Source: an uncultured Lachnospiraceae bacterium (GTDB lineage: Bacteria > Bacillota_A > Clostridia > Lachnospirales > Lachnospiraceae). From it: a stretch of 15,653 bases of DNA. A program made the position numbers and the translations under genes. Positions 1-6,653 of the stretch are shown here, one piece after another. The stretch covers positions 1-15,653 of the forward strand of contig CAMWMM010000052.1 in NCBI GenBank assembly GCA_947175285.1, read 5' to 3'. Under the pieces are notes generated by a model. The model was given only the letters and a program-made list of their open reading frames with translations, searched no databases and was not told where the DNA came from. Within the stretch, counting starts at the first letter, position 1, and each line of letters opens with the position of its first letter.

Positions 1-627
1 GGATGAAAGTGCAATATACGGAATATTCAGTTCCGCCTCTTCTTTATCCGTCACATTTTTCATAAACACAATTCCACTTAAAATAATCAGAACGCCTATT
101 ATAAACAGGGATGCGAATACTCCTTTCCAGCCAAAAGCATCCAAAATCAGACCTGCATAAGTCGGACCTACAATGGAAGAGACCATAGCAGCCATGGAGT
201 ATGCCGCCATAATGGTGCCGTGTTTTTCTTTTGGATAAAGTTTTAATAAAACGATTTGCGCAAACGATAGCAGCATTCCGCAGCCTATTGCCTGAACCAG
301 ACGGCTTACAAGCAGCATAGGGAAATTAAAAGCCAAAAACGCTGCTAAGGAGCCTAATGTATATGCTGTCATTGCAGAAAAGAAATATACTTTGTTCGGT
401 ACGCGCTTAATTAAAAACGCCGTGATTGGGATGGTGATTCCTGAAATTAAAGTTGCGCCGCTTGTCAGCCACTGTGCGAGGTTTGAAGAAACTCCGAAAA
501 ATGCCGTGAAATTCGGTATCATATTTCCCGTTACGGTGGTTGACATGGAAGTGATAAACGCCGCCGCAAGCAGTGTCATTAAAATGCCTGTTCTTTGCAT
601 ATCTGATATATTTTTTTCCTGATTCAT
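1..627 (-). CDS. MFS transporter, DHA2/EmrB-QacA type drug exporter (partial, C-terminus outside window)
   Basis: This is the N-terminal 209 residues of a membrane exporter of the major facilitator superfamily; the frame stays open to base 1, so the rest lies beyond the left edge. The start ATG (complement of 625-627) follows an AAAGGA ribosome site. The protein opens with MNQEKNISDMQRTGILMTLL and shows hydrophobic helices in quick succession. A TM1 segment ends in STTVTGNMIPNF, then comes a loop with IKRVPNKVYF, matching the MFS motif-A position, and SRLVQAIGCGMLL matches the motif-B/TM4 arginine region. AAYSMAAMVSSIVGPTYAGL matches the motif-C antiporter helix (GPTxAG) of proton-coupled drug exporters. 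The family moves hydrophobic drugs or metabolites out of the cytoplasm using the proton gradient. The substrate cannot be told. It is transcribed divergently from the nuclease operon. Confidence 0.88.
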   Translation of the reverse strand, partial: MNQEKNISDMQRTGILMTLLAAAFITSMSTTVTGNMIPNFTAFFGVSSNLAQWLTSGATLISGITIPITAFLIKRVPNKVYFFSAMTAYTLGSLAAFLAFNFPMLLVSRLVQAIGCGMLLSFAQIVLLKLYPKEKHGTIMAAYSMAAMVSSIVGPTYAGLILDAFGWKGVFASLFIIGVLIILSGIVFMKNVTDKEEAELNIPYIALSS

Positions 628-664
628 GATTTGTGTCCTTTCCGGGTTTATTGCTTAGTTAGGT

Positions 665-693
665 ATTATGGCATAATGAGGTGGGGGAGTCAA
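665..693 (-). promoter_or_regulatory. Promoter of the MFS exporter gene with palindrome over the -10
   Basis: On the minus strand TTGACT (693-688) is followed after 17 bases by CATAAT (670-665), a near-consensus sigma-A promoter. Transcription would start about 30 bases before the ATG at 627. The -10 is one arm of a perfect inverted repeat, ATTATG-G-CATAAT (665-677). This is a plausible small operator where a repressor would block RNA polymerase, as is common for drug exporters. The operator role is inferred. Confidence 0.6.
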
Positions 694-716
694 GGGAGAA
701 ATGGAGTAGAAAATTG

Positions 717-765
717 TTCCGATTAATGGGAAATATTATTCCGATAGCGTTGTTATTATTCCATT
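717..765. repeat. Three phased TTCC(G)AT direct repeats upstream of the nuclease operon
   Basis: TTCCGAT occurs at 717 and 739, and a third related copy, TTCCATT, begins at 759. The starts are 22 and 20 bases apart, close to two helical turns, and the last two are each preceded by ATTA. The third lies in the spacer of the promoter at 750-778. The arrangement suggests binding sites on one face of the DNA for a regulator. The copies are short and AT-rich, so chance is possible. Confidence 0.35.
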
Positions 766-778
766 TATAGAGTATACT
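750..778 (+). promoter_or_regulatory. Promoter of the nuclease-Nudix-macro operon
   Basis: TTGTTA (750-755), a 17-base spacer and TATACT (773-778) form a good sigma-A promoter. The predicted transcript would start near 785 and leave a leader of about 77 bases before the preferred start codon at 862. Confidence 0.6.
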
Positions 779-861
779 GTTCGTTTAAGAGAGGTATATC
801 AATGACTGATAGGAAATGAAAAAGAATTATTATTAATTTATACAAAAGGATGGTGCAAAAG

Positions 862-1632
862 ATGATAGAACTTGGAACTCTTGAAGAAATAAAAGATTTA
901 AGAACAATATGGCCGCATGAGGCACGTGACTTTACCCCTTGGCTGGCAAAACACATTGATGTGTTAGGGCAAGCCATTGGAATTGATATTTTTATAAAAG
1001 AAACAGAATCATCTGTGGGCGATTTTAATGCAGATATCTATGCTACGGATGCGGACAATGGTAATAAAATAATCATAGAGAATCAACTGAAAGAGACTGA
1101 CCATGACCATCTTGGAAAGCTAATTACGTACGCATCCGGTAAGTCTGCTGATTTGGTGGTGTGGGTTGTTGGAAAGGCAAGAGAAGAACACAGAGCTGCA
1201 ATCGAATGGCTGAACAATCATACGGACGAGGGCATAGGCTTTATTTTGTGCGAAATAAAACTGTACCGTATTGGCAACTCTGAACCAGCTCCAAAGTTTG
1301 ATATTATTGAGCAGCCTAACAATTGGGTGAGAGAAATGCGTAGACCTACAGCTAGTGTGGAAAGAAAGCAGCTGCCTAGGATTGATAAATTACTTGAATG
1401 GGGTGCGGTTTCTGCCGGAGATACTATTATTGCTAAGGGGTATGATGATGAAGCGGAGTTGATGGCGAACGGTCATGTAATGGTAAAGGGCGAAGAGATG
1501 TCCATTCTTAAGTGGCTGCTAGGTTTGACAGGATGGCAGGCCATAGAGACATACAAGTTTGCAATTCAGAAAAGTTCCGGTAAGAGTCTGTCTGAAATAA
1601 GAAAAGAGTACATGGAAAGAATGGATGAATAG
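862..1632 (+). CDS. PD-(D/E)XK nuclease-like protein with C-terminal RAMA-like domain
   Basis: The protein has 256 residues. Residues 1-150 match the nuclease-like N-terminal part of DUF4268-type proteins: WPHEARDFTPWLAKHI near the start (E20), FNADIYA (D58), IIIENQL (E73-x-Q75), then TDHDHLGKLITYASG. E20, D58 and ENQ fit a PD-(D/E)XK core in which the usual lysine is glutamine, as is common in this family. Residues about 171-254 resemble the RAMA domain, thought to recognise modified DNA: RIDKLLEWGAVSAGDTI, ANGHVMVKGEE, LTGW, then GKSLSEIRKEY. Inferred role: cleavage or sensing of modified or foreign DNA; activity is unproven. An in-frame ATG at 850 sits directly against AAAAGG with no spacing. 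The ATG at 862 has AGGATGG (848-854) about 7 bases upstream and gives the family's usual N-terminus, so I prefer it. It is the first gene of an operon; the Nudix gene starts 9 bases after its stop. Confidence 0.8.
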   Translation: MIELGTLEEIKDLRTIWPHEARDFTPWLAKHIDVLGQAIGIDIFIKETESSVGDFNADIYATDADNGNKIIIENQLKETDHDHLGKLITYASGKSADLVVWVVGKAREEHRAAIEWLNNHTDEGIGFILCEIKLYRIGNSEPAPKFDIIEQPNNWVREMRRPTASVERKQLPRIDKLLEWGAVSAGDTIIAKGYDDEAELMANGHVMVKGEEMSILKWLLGLTGWQAIETYKFAIQKSSGKSLSEIRKEYMERMDE

Positions 1633-1641
1633 AGGTACAAC

Positions 1642-2046
1642 ATGAAAACAATACGGGTAGTAGCAGCGATAATGAAAGCAACAAATGAAAAAGGTGAGCC
1701 TATTATTTTCGCGACGCAAAGGGGATATGGAGAGTTTAAAGGCGGCTGGGAATTTCCGGGCGGCAAAATTGAAGAAGGCGAAAAGCCCAAACAGGCGCTT
1801 ATTCGGGAGATAAGAGAAGAACTTGAAACAGAAATAGCGGTTGGAGAGTTGATTGATACCATAGAGTATGATTATCCGGCGTTTCATCTTTCTATGGATT
1901 GTTTTTGGGCAGAGATTGTGTCCGGAAACTTAGTCCTTAAGGAGCATGAAGCTGCAAAATGGCTTACGAAAGCAGAACTTGATTCCGTAGAGTGGCTGCC
2001 GGCGGATATTACGCTGATAGAGAAGATAAGAGAGACTATAATATAG
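1642..2046 (+). CDS. MutT/Nudix (deoxy)nucleoside triphosphate pyrophosphohydrolase
   Basis: This 134-residue protein is a single Nudix domain, cleaving nucleoside triphosphates or related diphosphates to monophosphate and pyrophosphate with magnesium. The Nudix box runs from G41 to about residue 63: G41, E47, then R55-E56-I-R-E59-E60, with the late glycine of the consensus replaced by E62. The preceding GGWEFPGGKIEEGE is typical of the MutT / 8-oxo-dGTP / CTP-pyrophosphohydrolase branch, and length is normal for it. The substrate cannot be fixed by reading; oxidised or modified dNTPs are likely. The AGAGGT ribosome site overlaps the stop codon of the upstream nuclease gene, pointing to coupled translation. 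Lying between a nuclease and a macro-domain protein, it could clean up nucleotides or modified bases linked to their activity, which is inference. Confidence 0.9.
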   Translation: MKTIRVVAAIMKATNEKGEPIIFATQRGYGEFKGGWEFPGGKIEEGEKPKQALIREIREELETEIAVGELIDTIEYDYPAFHLSMDCFWAEIVSGNLVLKEHEAAKWLTKAELDSVEWLPADITLIEKIRETII

Positions 2047-2079
2047 GCAATGTACCGGTTATTCTAAGGAGATGAGTAG

Positions 2080-2568
2080 ATGATAGTAAAAATAGGAAAT
2101 ATGTTTGAAAGTAAATGTGCCACTATCGTCAATGCTGTTAATTGCGTAGGGGTGATGGGTAAGGGAATTGCGTTAGAATTTAAAAGACGTTATCCTGAGA
2201 TGTATGATGAGTATGTTGAAAAATGTAAGGCAGGAGAAGTTAAGGTTGGAAAACCTTATGTTTATAATAACGCAGACGGAATGAAAATTTTGAATTTTCC
2301 GACAAAAGATCATTGGCGGTCGCCATCACGTTTATCATATGTAATTGATGGATTAAATTGGTTTATCAAGCATTATGAGGAATATGAAATAAAGAGTATA
2401 GCATTTCCAGCGCTGGGTTGTGGAAATGGAGGATTATCTTGGGAAGCAGTTGGATCGGTAATGTATAATAAATTGTGTGATTTGCCTATCGATGTAGAAA
2501 TATATGCTCCATACGGAACAAATCCTGAAGAGATTACATCGGATTTCCTTAAAAAAGAATCAGTATAG
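2080..2568 (+). CDS. Macro-domain protein, DarG-like (ADP-ribosyl hydrolase type)
   Basis: This 162-residue protein is essentially one macro domain, a fold that binds ADP-ribose and often removes it from proteins or nucleic acids. ATIVNAVNCVGVMGKGIALEF (residues about 14-34) is the ADP-ribose-binding loop. NFPTKDHWRSPSRL and FPALGCGNGGLSWEAV are the other diagnostic stretches. VGVMGKGIALEFKRRYP and the HWR motif place it nearest the DarG antitoxin branch, which reverses ADP-ribosylation of DNA by the toxin DarT. It lacks the long C-terminal part that DarG uses to bind DarT, and no DarT-like gene is seen in the window. A strong TAAGGAGATG ribosome site precedes the ATG. It lies 33 bases after the Nudix gene and ends the operon before a terminator. 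Alternative: a housekeeping ADP-ribose or ADP-ribosyl phosphatase. Confidence 0.88.
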   Translation: MIVKIGNMFESKCATIVNAVNCVGVMGKGIALEFKRRYPEMYDEYVEKCKAGEVKVGKPYVYNNADGMKILNFPTKDHWRSPSRLSYVIDGLNWFIKHYEEYEIKSIAFPALGCGNGGLSWEAVGSVMYNKLCDLPIDVEIYAPYGTNPEEITSDFLKKESV

Positions 2569-2608
2569 TACGGAATTATGGTTACAATTATTTTTAAAAG
2601 CAGTATGG

Positions 2609-2636
2609 AGGCATCTTCGAGAAAGGTGCCTTTTTA
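2609..2636 (+). terminator. Rho-independent terminator after the macro-domain gene
   Basis: AGGCATCTT (2609-2617) pairs with AAGGTGCCT (2623-2631), 9 pairs with one G-U wobble, around a CGAGA loop. A run of T starts at 2631. It closes the nuclease-Nudix-macro operon and insulates the kinase operon. Confidence 0.8.
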
Positions 2637-2656
2637 TATCGATTATTCCAGTTTCC

Positions 2657-2685
2657 TTGAAAGTAAATTCCTGATGTATTATAAT
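2657..2685 (+). promoter_or_regulatory. Promoter of the hybrid-kinase/binding-protein operon
   Basis: TTGAAA (2657-2662), a 17-base spacer and a perfect TATAAT (2680-2685) form a strong sigma-A promoter. The start point would be near 2692, leaving a leader of about 68 bases that contains the inverted repeat at 2695-2732. Confidence 0.7.
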
Positions 2686-2694
2686 AGATATATT

Positions 2695-2732
2695 AAATTA
2701 TCTGCATGAGTTAAAATACCGGCAGATAATTT
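2695..2732 (+). promoter_or_regulatory. Perfect 11-bp inverted repeat in the leader of the kinase operon
   Basis: AAATTATCTGC (2695-2705) and GCAGATAATTT (2722-2732) are exact reverse complements separated by 16 bases. As DNA this could be a dimeric operator just downstream of the start point. As RNA it is a stem-loop in the 5' leader, 12 bases before the TTGGAG ribosome site. No T-run follows directly, so it is not a simple terminator. Confidence 0.55.
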
Positions 2733-2759
2733 GATGATTACTTTTTGGAGATAGAAATC

Positions 2760-5327
2760 ATGAAAAAAAGAACAACACGTTTTTTAAATATAAGCCTTGT
2801 TCTGGTATCATTTTTCTGTATATTCATATTTATCATTCAGACAATTTTTGTGAATATTACAGGAGAAGATACTATTAGACAACTGGGTATTTTTTATATG
2901 TCCGGAATCAGTGAACAGGTATCCACTCATTTCGGAACTACCATTGAGCTTCGTCTATCGCAGGTAGAATCGCTTGTAGATTCCGTTCCGCCTGGGCGCG
3001 TTACTGGAGAAAGCGCCATGCGGATAGCGCTGAGTTATAATGCGCGCTCCGTAGGCTTTGAATATCTGGCGCTTTATACGGAGGACGGAAACTTTCATAT
3101 GATTTACGGCTCTCAGGTGACGGCAGATGTTCCGGAGGATTTACACCGTTCTGTTCAGGGGGGAAAATATAATGTTTGTGCAGGAAAGGATGCAGCAGGA
3201 ACTCCGGTTGTCTTGATGGGAGTACCGGCTGTTTATCCCGTGGGTGACGGAAATATGAGCATTGCTCTGGTTGCGGGAGTGCCCAGCCAGTACCTCAGTG
3301 ATAGATTGGAAACCAATATTCAGGGCAGTATCATGGAATATTCAATCATTCGCAAGGATGGCAGTTATGTTTTGAATAATCATGCCGCAGAAGAAAAAAA
3401 TTATTTTGAGCGGGTGGAAAGGCTTTATGAAACCTGCAATGGAAAAGATCCGGCCCGGTATGCAGAGGAACTTCGTGATGCAATGGAAGACGGCAGGGAC
3501 TATACCAGTCAGGTTATGATTTCAGGTGAAACTTGGAATGTCTATTGTACCAGCCTTCAGAATTCAGAGTGGTGCCTGCTTTTGAAAATTTCCCATAATA
3601 CGTTGAATGAAACGGTAAATCTTCTTCAGAGAAAATGGACCTGTGTTTCCATTGGCGGAGCTGCTCTGATCATCTGTGCACTGCTTTTTGTCTTTTTCGG
3701 ATATTACCGTCTGACGAAAATGCATATGCAGGCATTGGAAGAAGCCAGAGAAACAGCGGAACAGGCAATGATTGCGGCAGAGCGCTCTAACAGGGTGAAA
3801 AGTGAATTTCTCTCCAATATGAGCCATGATATCCGCACGCCAATGAACGGTATTATGGGAATGACCTCAATCGCCATCGGCAGTCTGGATAATCCTTCCC
3901 GGGTGCGTTCCTGTTTGAAAAAGATACATATATCCAGCAGACATTTGCTGGGACTAATTAATGATATGCTTGATATGTCCAAAATTGAGAGCGGAAAGCT
4001 TATATTAAATATGGAGCCGCTCTGTATTCGTGATATTATGCTGAATATTGAGACAGTTATCCAACCGCAGATATTGGAGAAAAAACAGCATTTTAATATT
4101 TATGTACATGATATTTTTCATGAAAATGTGTGTTCAGACAGAGTCCGCTTAAGCCAGATTCTTTTGAACATTCTCGGAAATGCGGTTAAGTTCACACCGG
4201 AAGGCGGTAACATTGTGGTTGACCTGTATGAAGAGGCTTCTCCGAAAGGGAATACATATATCCGTTCCCATTTGCATGTCAAGGATAACGGAATAGGTAT
4301 GTCCAGAGAATTTCAGGATAAAATATTTGACGCATTTGCCAGAGAAGACAATGAACGCATAGATAAAGAGGCCGGAGCAGGAATGGGTCTGACCATTACC
4401 AAGCATATTGTAGATGCAATGGGCGGCACCATCACCGTAGAAAGTGAGCAGGGAAAAGGAAGTCATTTTCACATTATTCTCGATATGGAAAAAACAGTGG
4501 GGCAGGAAAAAGAACTGCGTTTGCCAAGGCAGAATGTTCTGGTAATCGATGATGATGAAGCAGCAGGAAAGCTTGCCGTTACCACATTGGAATCCATCGG
4601 ATTTGAGGCAGAGATGGCAACAGATATCAAGCAGGCTTTCCGGATGATAGAGGAGTGCTGCAGCAAAAATGAGTGTTATCACATGGTTTTATTGGATTGG
4701 GATATGCAGGAACATGACTGGCTCGAGACCGCAGGAGAGTTGTCCGGTCGTTTCGGCAGGGAACTGTCCATCATAATTCTCACTGACGGGGAATGGGATG
4801 AAATGGAGATAATAACTGAAAAAACCAGCATCTGTGGTTTTATTTCAAAACCTCTGTTCCGTTCCAGCCTTTATTATTGCCTGCGTCAGTTTATAGAAAC
4901 GGAGACGCCGCAGCAGGAGCAGAAAGAAGAATTTAACATTGATTTAAAAGGCAGACGTATTCTTATAGCAGAAGATAACGAATTAAACTGGGAGATTGCG
5001 AATGCAATTCTTTCTGAATTTGGACTGGAAGTGGAGTGGGCGGAAAACGGGAAGATTTGCGTGGAATTATTTGAACAGTCTGAACCGGGATGGTATGACG
5101 CCATATTAATGGATCTTAGAATGCCTATTATGACAGGTTTTGAAGCGGCAGCTACAATACGAAAACTGGAACGCGAAGATGCACAGACTATCCCGATTAT
5201 TGCAGTCAGCGCAGATGCTTTTCAAGATGATATACAAAAATGTCTTGACTATGGTATGAATGCCCATACGCCGAAACCATTAGAGCCGCAGGAAGTTCTC
5301 ACCCTGTTAGGACAGTACCTTCAATAG
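2760..5327 (+). CDS. Hybrid sensor histidine kinase: extracytoplasmic sensor, HisKA, HATPase, two receivers
   Basis: This 855-residue membrane protein senses a signal outside the cell and autophosphorylates on histidine. Order: TM1 about 9-31; an external sensor of about 250 residues, probably Cache-like by size and layout; TM2 about 294-316; a short coiled linker; HisKA with H356 in SNMSHDIRTPMNG; HATPase with NILGNAVKFT (N box), DNGIGM (G1) and GAGMGLTITKHIV (G2); receiver 1 with D646 in LLDWDM; receiver 2 with D785 in LMDLRMP. Both receivers keep the acidic pocket (IDDDE, AEDNE) and a C-terminal KP. No HPt domain follows, so phosphate must pass to an HPt elsewhere; one exists in the second kinase of the same operon. 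An in-frame TTG at 2745 is itself part of the ribosome site TTGGAG (2745-2750), so I start at the ATG at 2760. The binding-protein gene follows after 29 bases. Confidence 0.92.
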   Translation: MKKRTTRFLNISLVLVSFFCIFIFIIQTIFVNITGEDTIRQLGIFYMSGISEQVSTHFGTTIELRLSQVESLVDSVPPGRVTGESAMRIALSYNARSVGFEYLALYTEDGNFHMIYGSQVTADVPEDLHRSVQGGKYNVCAGKDAAGTPVVLMGVPAVYPVGDGNMSIALVAGVPSQYLSDRLETNIQGSIMEYSIIRKDGSYVLNNHAAEEKNYFERVERLYETCNGKDPARYAEELRDAMEDGRDYTSQVMISGETWNVYCTSLQNSEWCLLLKISHNTLNETVNLLQRKWTCVSIGGAALIICALLFVFFGYYRLTKMHMQALEEARETAEQAMIAAERSNRVKSEFLSNMSHDIRTPMNGIMGMTSIAIGSLDNPSRVRSCLKKIHISSRHLLGLINDMLDMSKIESGKLILNMEPLCIRDIMLNIETVIQPQILEKKQHFNIYVHDIFHENVCSDRVRLSQILLNILGNAVKFTPEGGNIVVDLYEEASPKGNTYIRSHLHVKDNGIGMSREFQDKIFDAFAREDNERIDKEAGAGMGLTITKHIVDAMGGTITVESEQGKGSHFHIILDMEKTVGQEKELRLPRQNVLVIDDDEAAGKLAVTTLESIGFEAEMATDIKQAFRMIEECCSKNECYHMVLLDWDMQEHDWLETAGELSGRFGRELSIIILTDGEWDEMEIITEKTSICGFISKPLFRSSLYYCLRQFIETETPQQEQKEEFNIDLKGRRILIAEDNELNWEIANAILSEFGLEVEWAENGKICVELFEQSEPGWYDAILMDLRMPIMTGFEAAATIRKLEREDAQTIPIIAVSADAFQDDIQKCLDYGMNAHTPKPLEPQEVLTLLGQYLQ

Positions 5328-5356
5328 AATTAATATGAACTTAAAGGAAATTTTTT

Positions 5357-6649
5357 ATGAAAAAAATATATGCTTTGGTTAGCTTGCTGTTCTCTGCTGT
5401 TCTTTTGTCTTCCTGCGCCGGCAGTTCCCCAAAAATCGAGCCGGAGGACGAGAATATCAAAGAAGATACGGAATTGACTTTATGGGCTTTTCCTGTAGGC
5501 AACTGGGGAAATCCTACGGCGGTAGGCAGTATATTGTCTGATTTTCATAAGGCACATCCTGACATTCATGTTTCTGTAGAATATTTAAGTTATGATACCG
5601 GAGATGAAAAAATCAACCAGGCAGCTTTAGACGGAAGTTTGCCGGATTTGATTCTGGAAGGACCGGAGCGCCTTGTGACAAACTGGGGAGAAAAAGGATG
5701 GATGGTGGATTTGTCCGATTTGTGGGAATCTGATACGGCAGGTGCAATCTATGGGAATATAAGAAAAGCCTGCCAACATAAAGACGGAGCTTATTTTGAA
5801 TTTCCGATCTGTATGTCTGCACACTGTATGGCTATTAATTATGATATGTTTAAGGAAGCAGGAGCCCTTCAGTATATTGACGAAGAAACACACACTTGGA
5901 CGACGGAGAATTTTATCAAAGCAGTTCAGGTTTTAAAAGATTATGAAACTGCGCAGGGGCAGGATGGAAGTGTAGGCGTCTTATACTGCAAGAATCAAAG
6001 CGGTGATCAGGGAACACGCGCTTTGGTGAACAATCTGTATGGCGGCTCTTTTACCGATGCTGAACATACATTTTATACGGTTGACAGCGAAGAAAATAAG
6101 AAAGCCCTGCAGCTTCTTTATGATTTAGAAGGCATCACCTTTGACCCCGCCTATACCTCATCGGATGCAATTGATTTGTTCTGTAAAAAGGAAAACGCCA
6201 TGTGTTTCTGTTGGAATGTGTCCATAGAAGTGCAGCAGACCATTAATCATCCGGATTTAGATTTTGAAGTTTTTCCGATGGCTTTTCCGACCAGCGAAGG
6301 TGCCCCGAATCTTCAAGGCGGCATTTGGGGCTTTGGTATTTTTGACAACGGCAGTGAAGAGCGAATCGAGGCAGCGAAAACCTTTATCCGCTATATGACG
6401 GAAAATGATGTTCCATACACCAGAGCAGTAAGAACATCTTTCTACTGGCCGGTGCGGGATATGGGTAATATATATGAAAATGATGTAATTATGATGGAAT
6501 ACAGTATATTTATGCCATATGTAAGTGATTATTATCAGATTACCCCCGGATGGGACACTGCACGTACTGCATGGTGGCAGATGTTGGCGAAGATTGCAGA
6601 TGGGACTGATGTTTCGGAAGCGGTAAAAAACTTTCCGTTATCGGAGTGA
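5357..6649 (+). CDS. Extracellular solute-binding lipoprotein (ABC family 1 type), orphan
   Basis: This 430-residue exported lipoprotein has a signal peptide with KK, a hydrophobic stretch and lipobox LLSSC, giving lipidated C20. The mature part follows the sugar-binding family 1 pattern: LTLWAFPVGNWGNP, SDFHKAHPDIHVSVEYL, then SLPDLILEGPERLVTNWGEKGWMVDLSDL, with GGIWGFGIFDNGSEERIEAAKTF towards the C-terminus. Such proteins bind sugars or other small solutes and pass them to ABC permeases. No permease or ATPase gene lies in the window; instead it sits between two hybrid kinases, 29 bases after one and 4 before the next. I infer that it may present a ligand to a kinase, as ChvE does for VirA or LuxP for LuxQ, rather than feed transport. 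Alternatively it serves a permease encoded elsewhere. Ribosome site AAAGGA at 5343-5348. Confidence 0.9.
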   Translation: MKKIYALVSLLFSAVLLSSCAGSSPKIEPEDENIKEDTELTLWAFPVGNWGNPTAVGSILSDFHKAHPDIHVSVEYLSYDTGDEKINQAALDGSLPDLILEGPERLVTNWGEKGWMVDLSDLWESDTAGAIYGNIRKACQHKDGAYFEFPICMSAHCMAINYDMFKEAGALQYIDEETHTWTTENFIKAVQVLKDYETAQGQDGSVGVLYCKNQSGDQGTRALVNNLYGGSFTDAEHTFYTVDSEENKKALQLLYDLEGITFDPAYTSSDAIDLFCKKENAMCFCWNVSIEVQQTINHPDLDFEVFPMAFPTSEGAPNLQGGIWGFGIFDNGSEERIEAAKTFIRYMTENDVPYTRAVRTSFYWPVRDMGNIYENDVIMMEYSIFMPYVSDYYQITPGWDTARTAWWQMLAKIADGTDVSEAVKNFPLSE

Positions 6650-6653
6650 GTGT

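Noticed and set aside
392..622. Plus-strand open frame of 76 codons
   Set aside because: Antisense of the MFS exporter, which has transporter motifs, a promoter and a ribosome site.
850..861. Earlier ATG for the nuclease-like gene
   Set aside because: The AAAAGG sequence abuts this ATG with no spacing; it is properly spaced for 862, which also gives the usual family N-terminus.
1633..2079. DarT-type toxin partner for the macro-domain protein
   Set aside because: The upstream gene is a clear Nudix hydrolase, and no other unassigned reading frame of suitable size is present nearby.
2745..2759. TTG start for the first hybrid kinase
   Set aside because: The TTG lies within the TTGGAG ribosome site serving the ATG at 2760.
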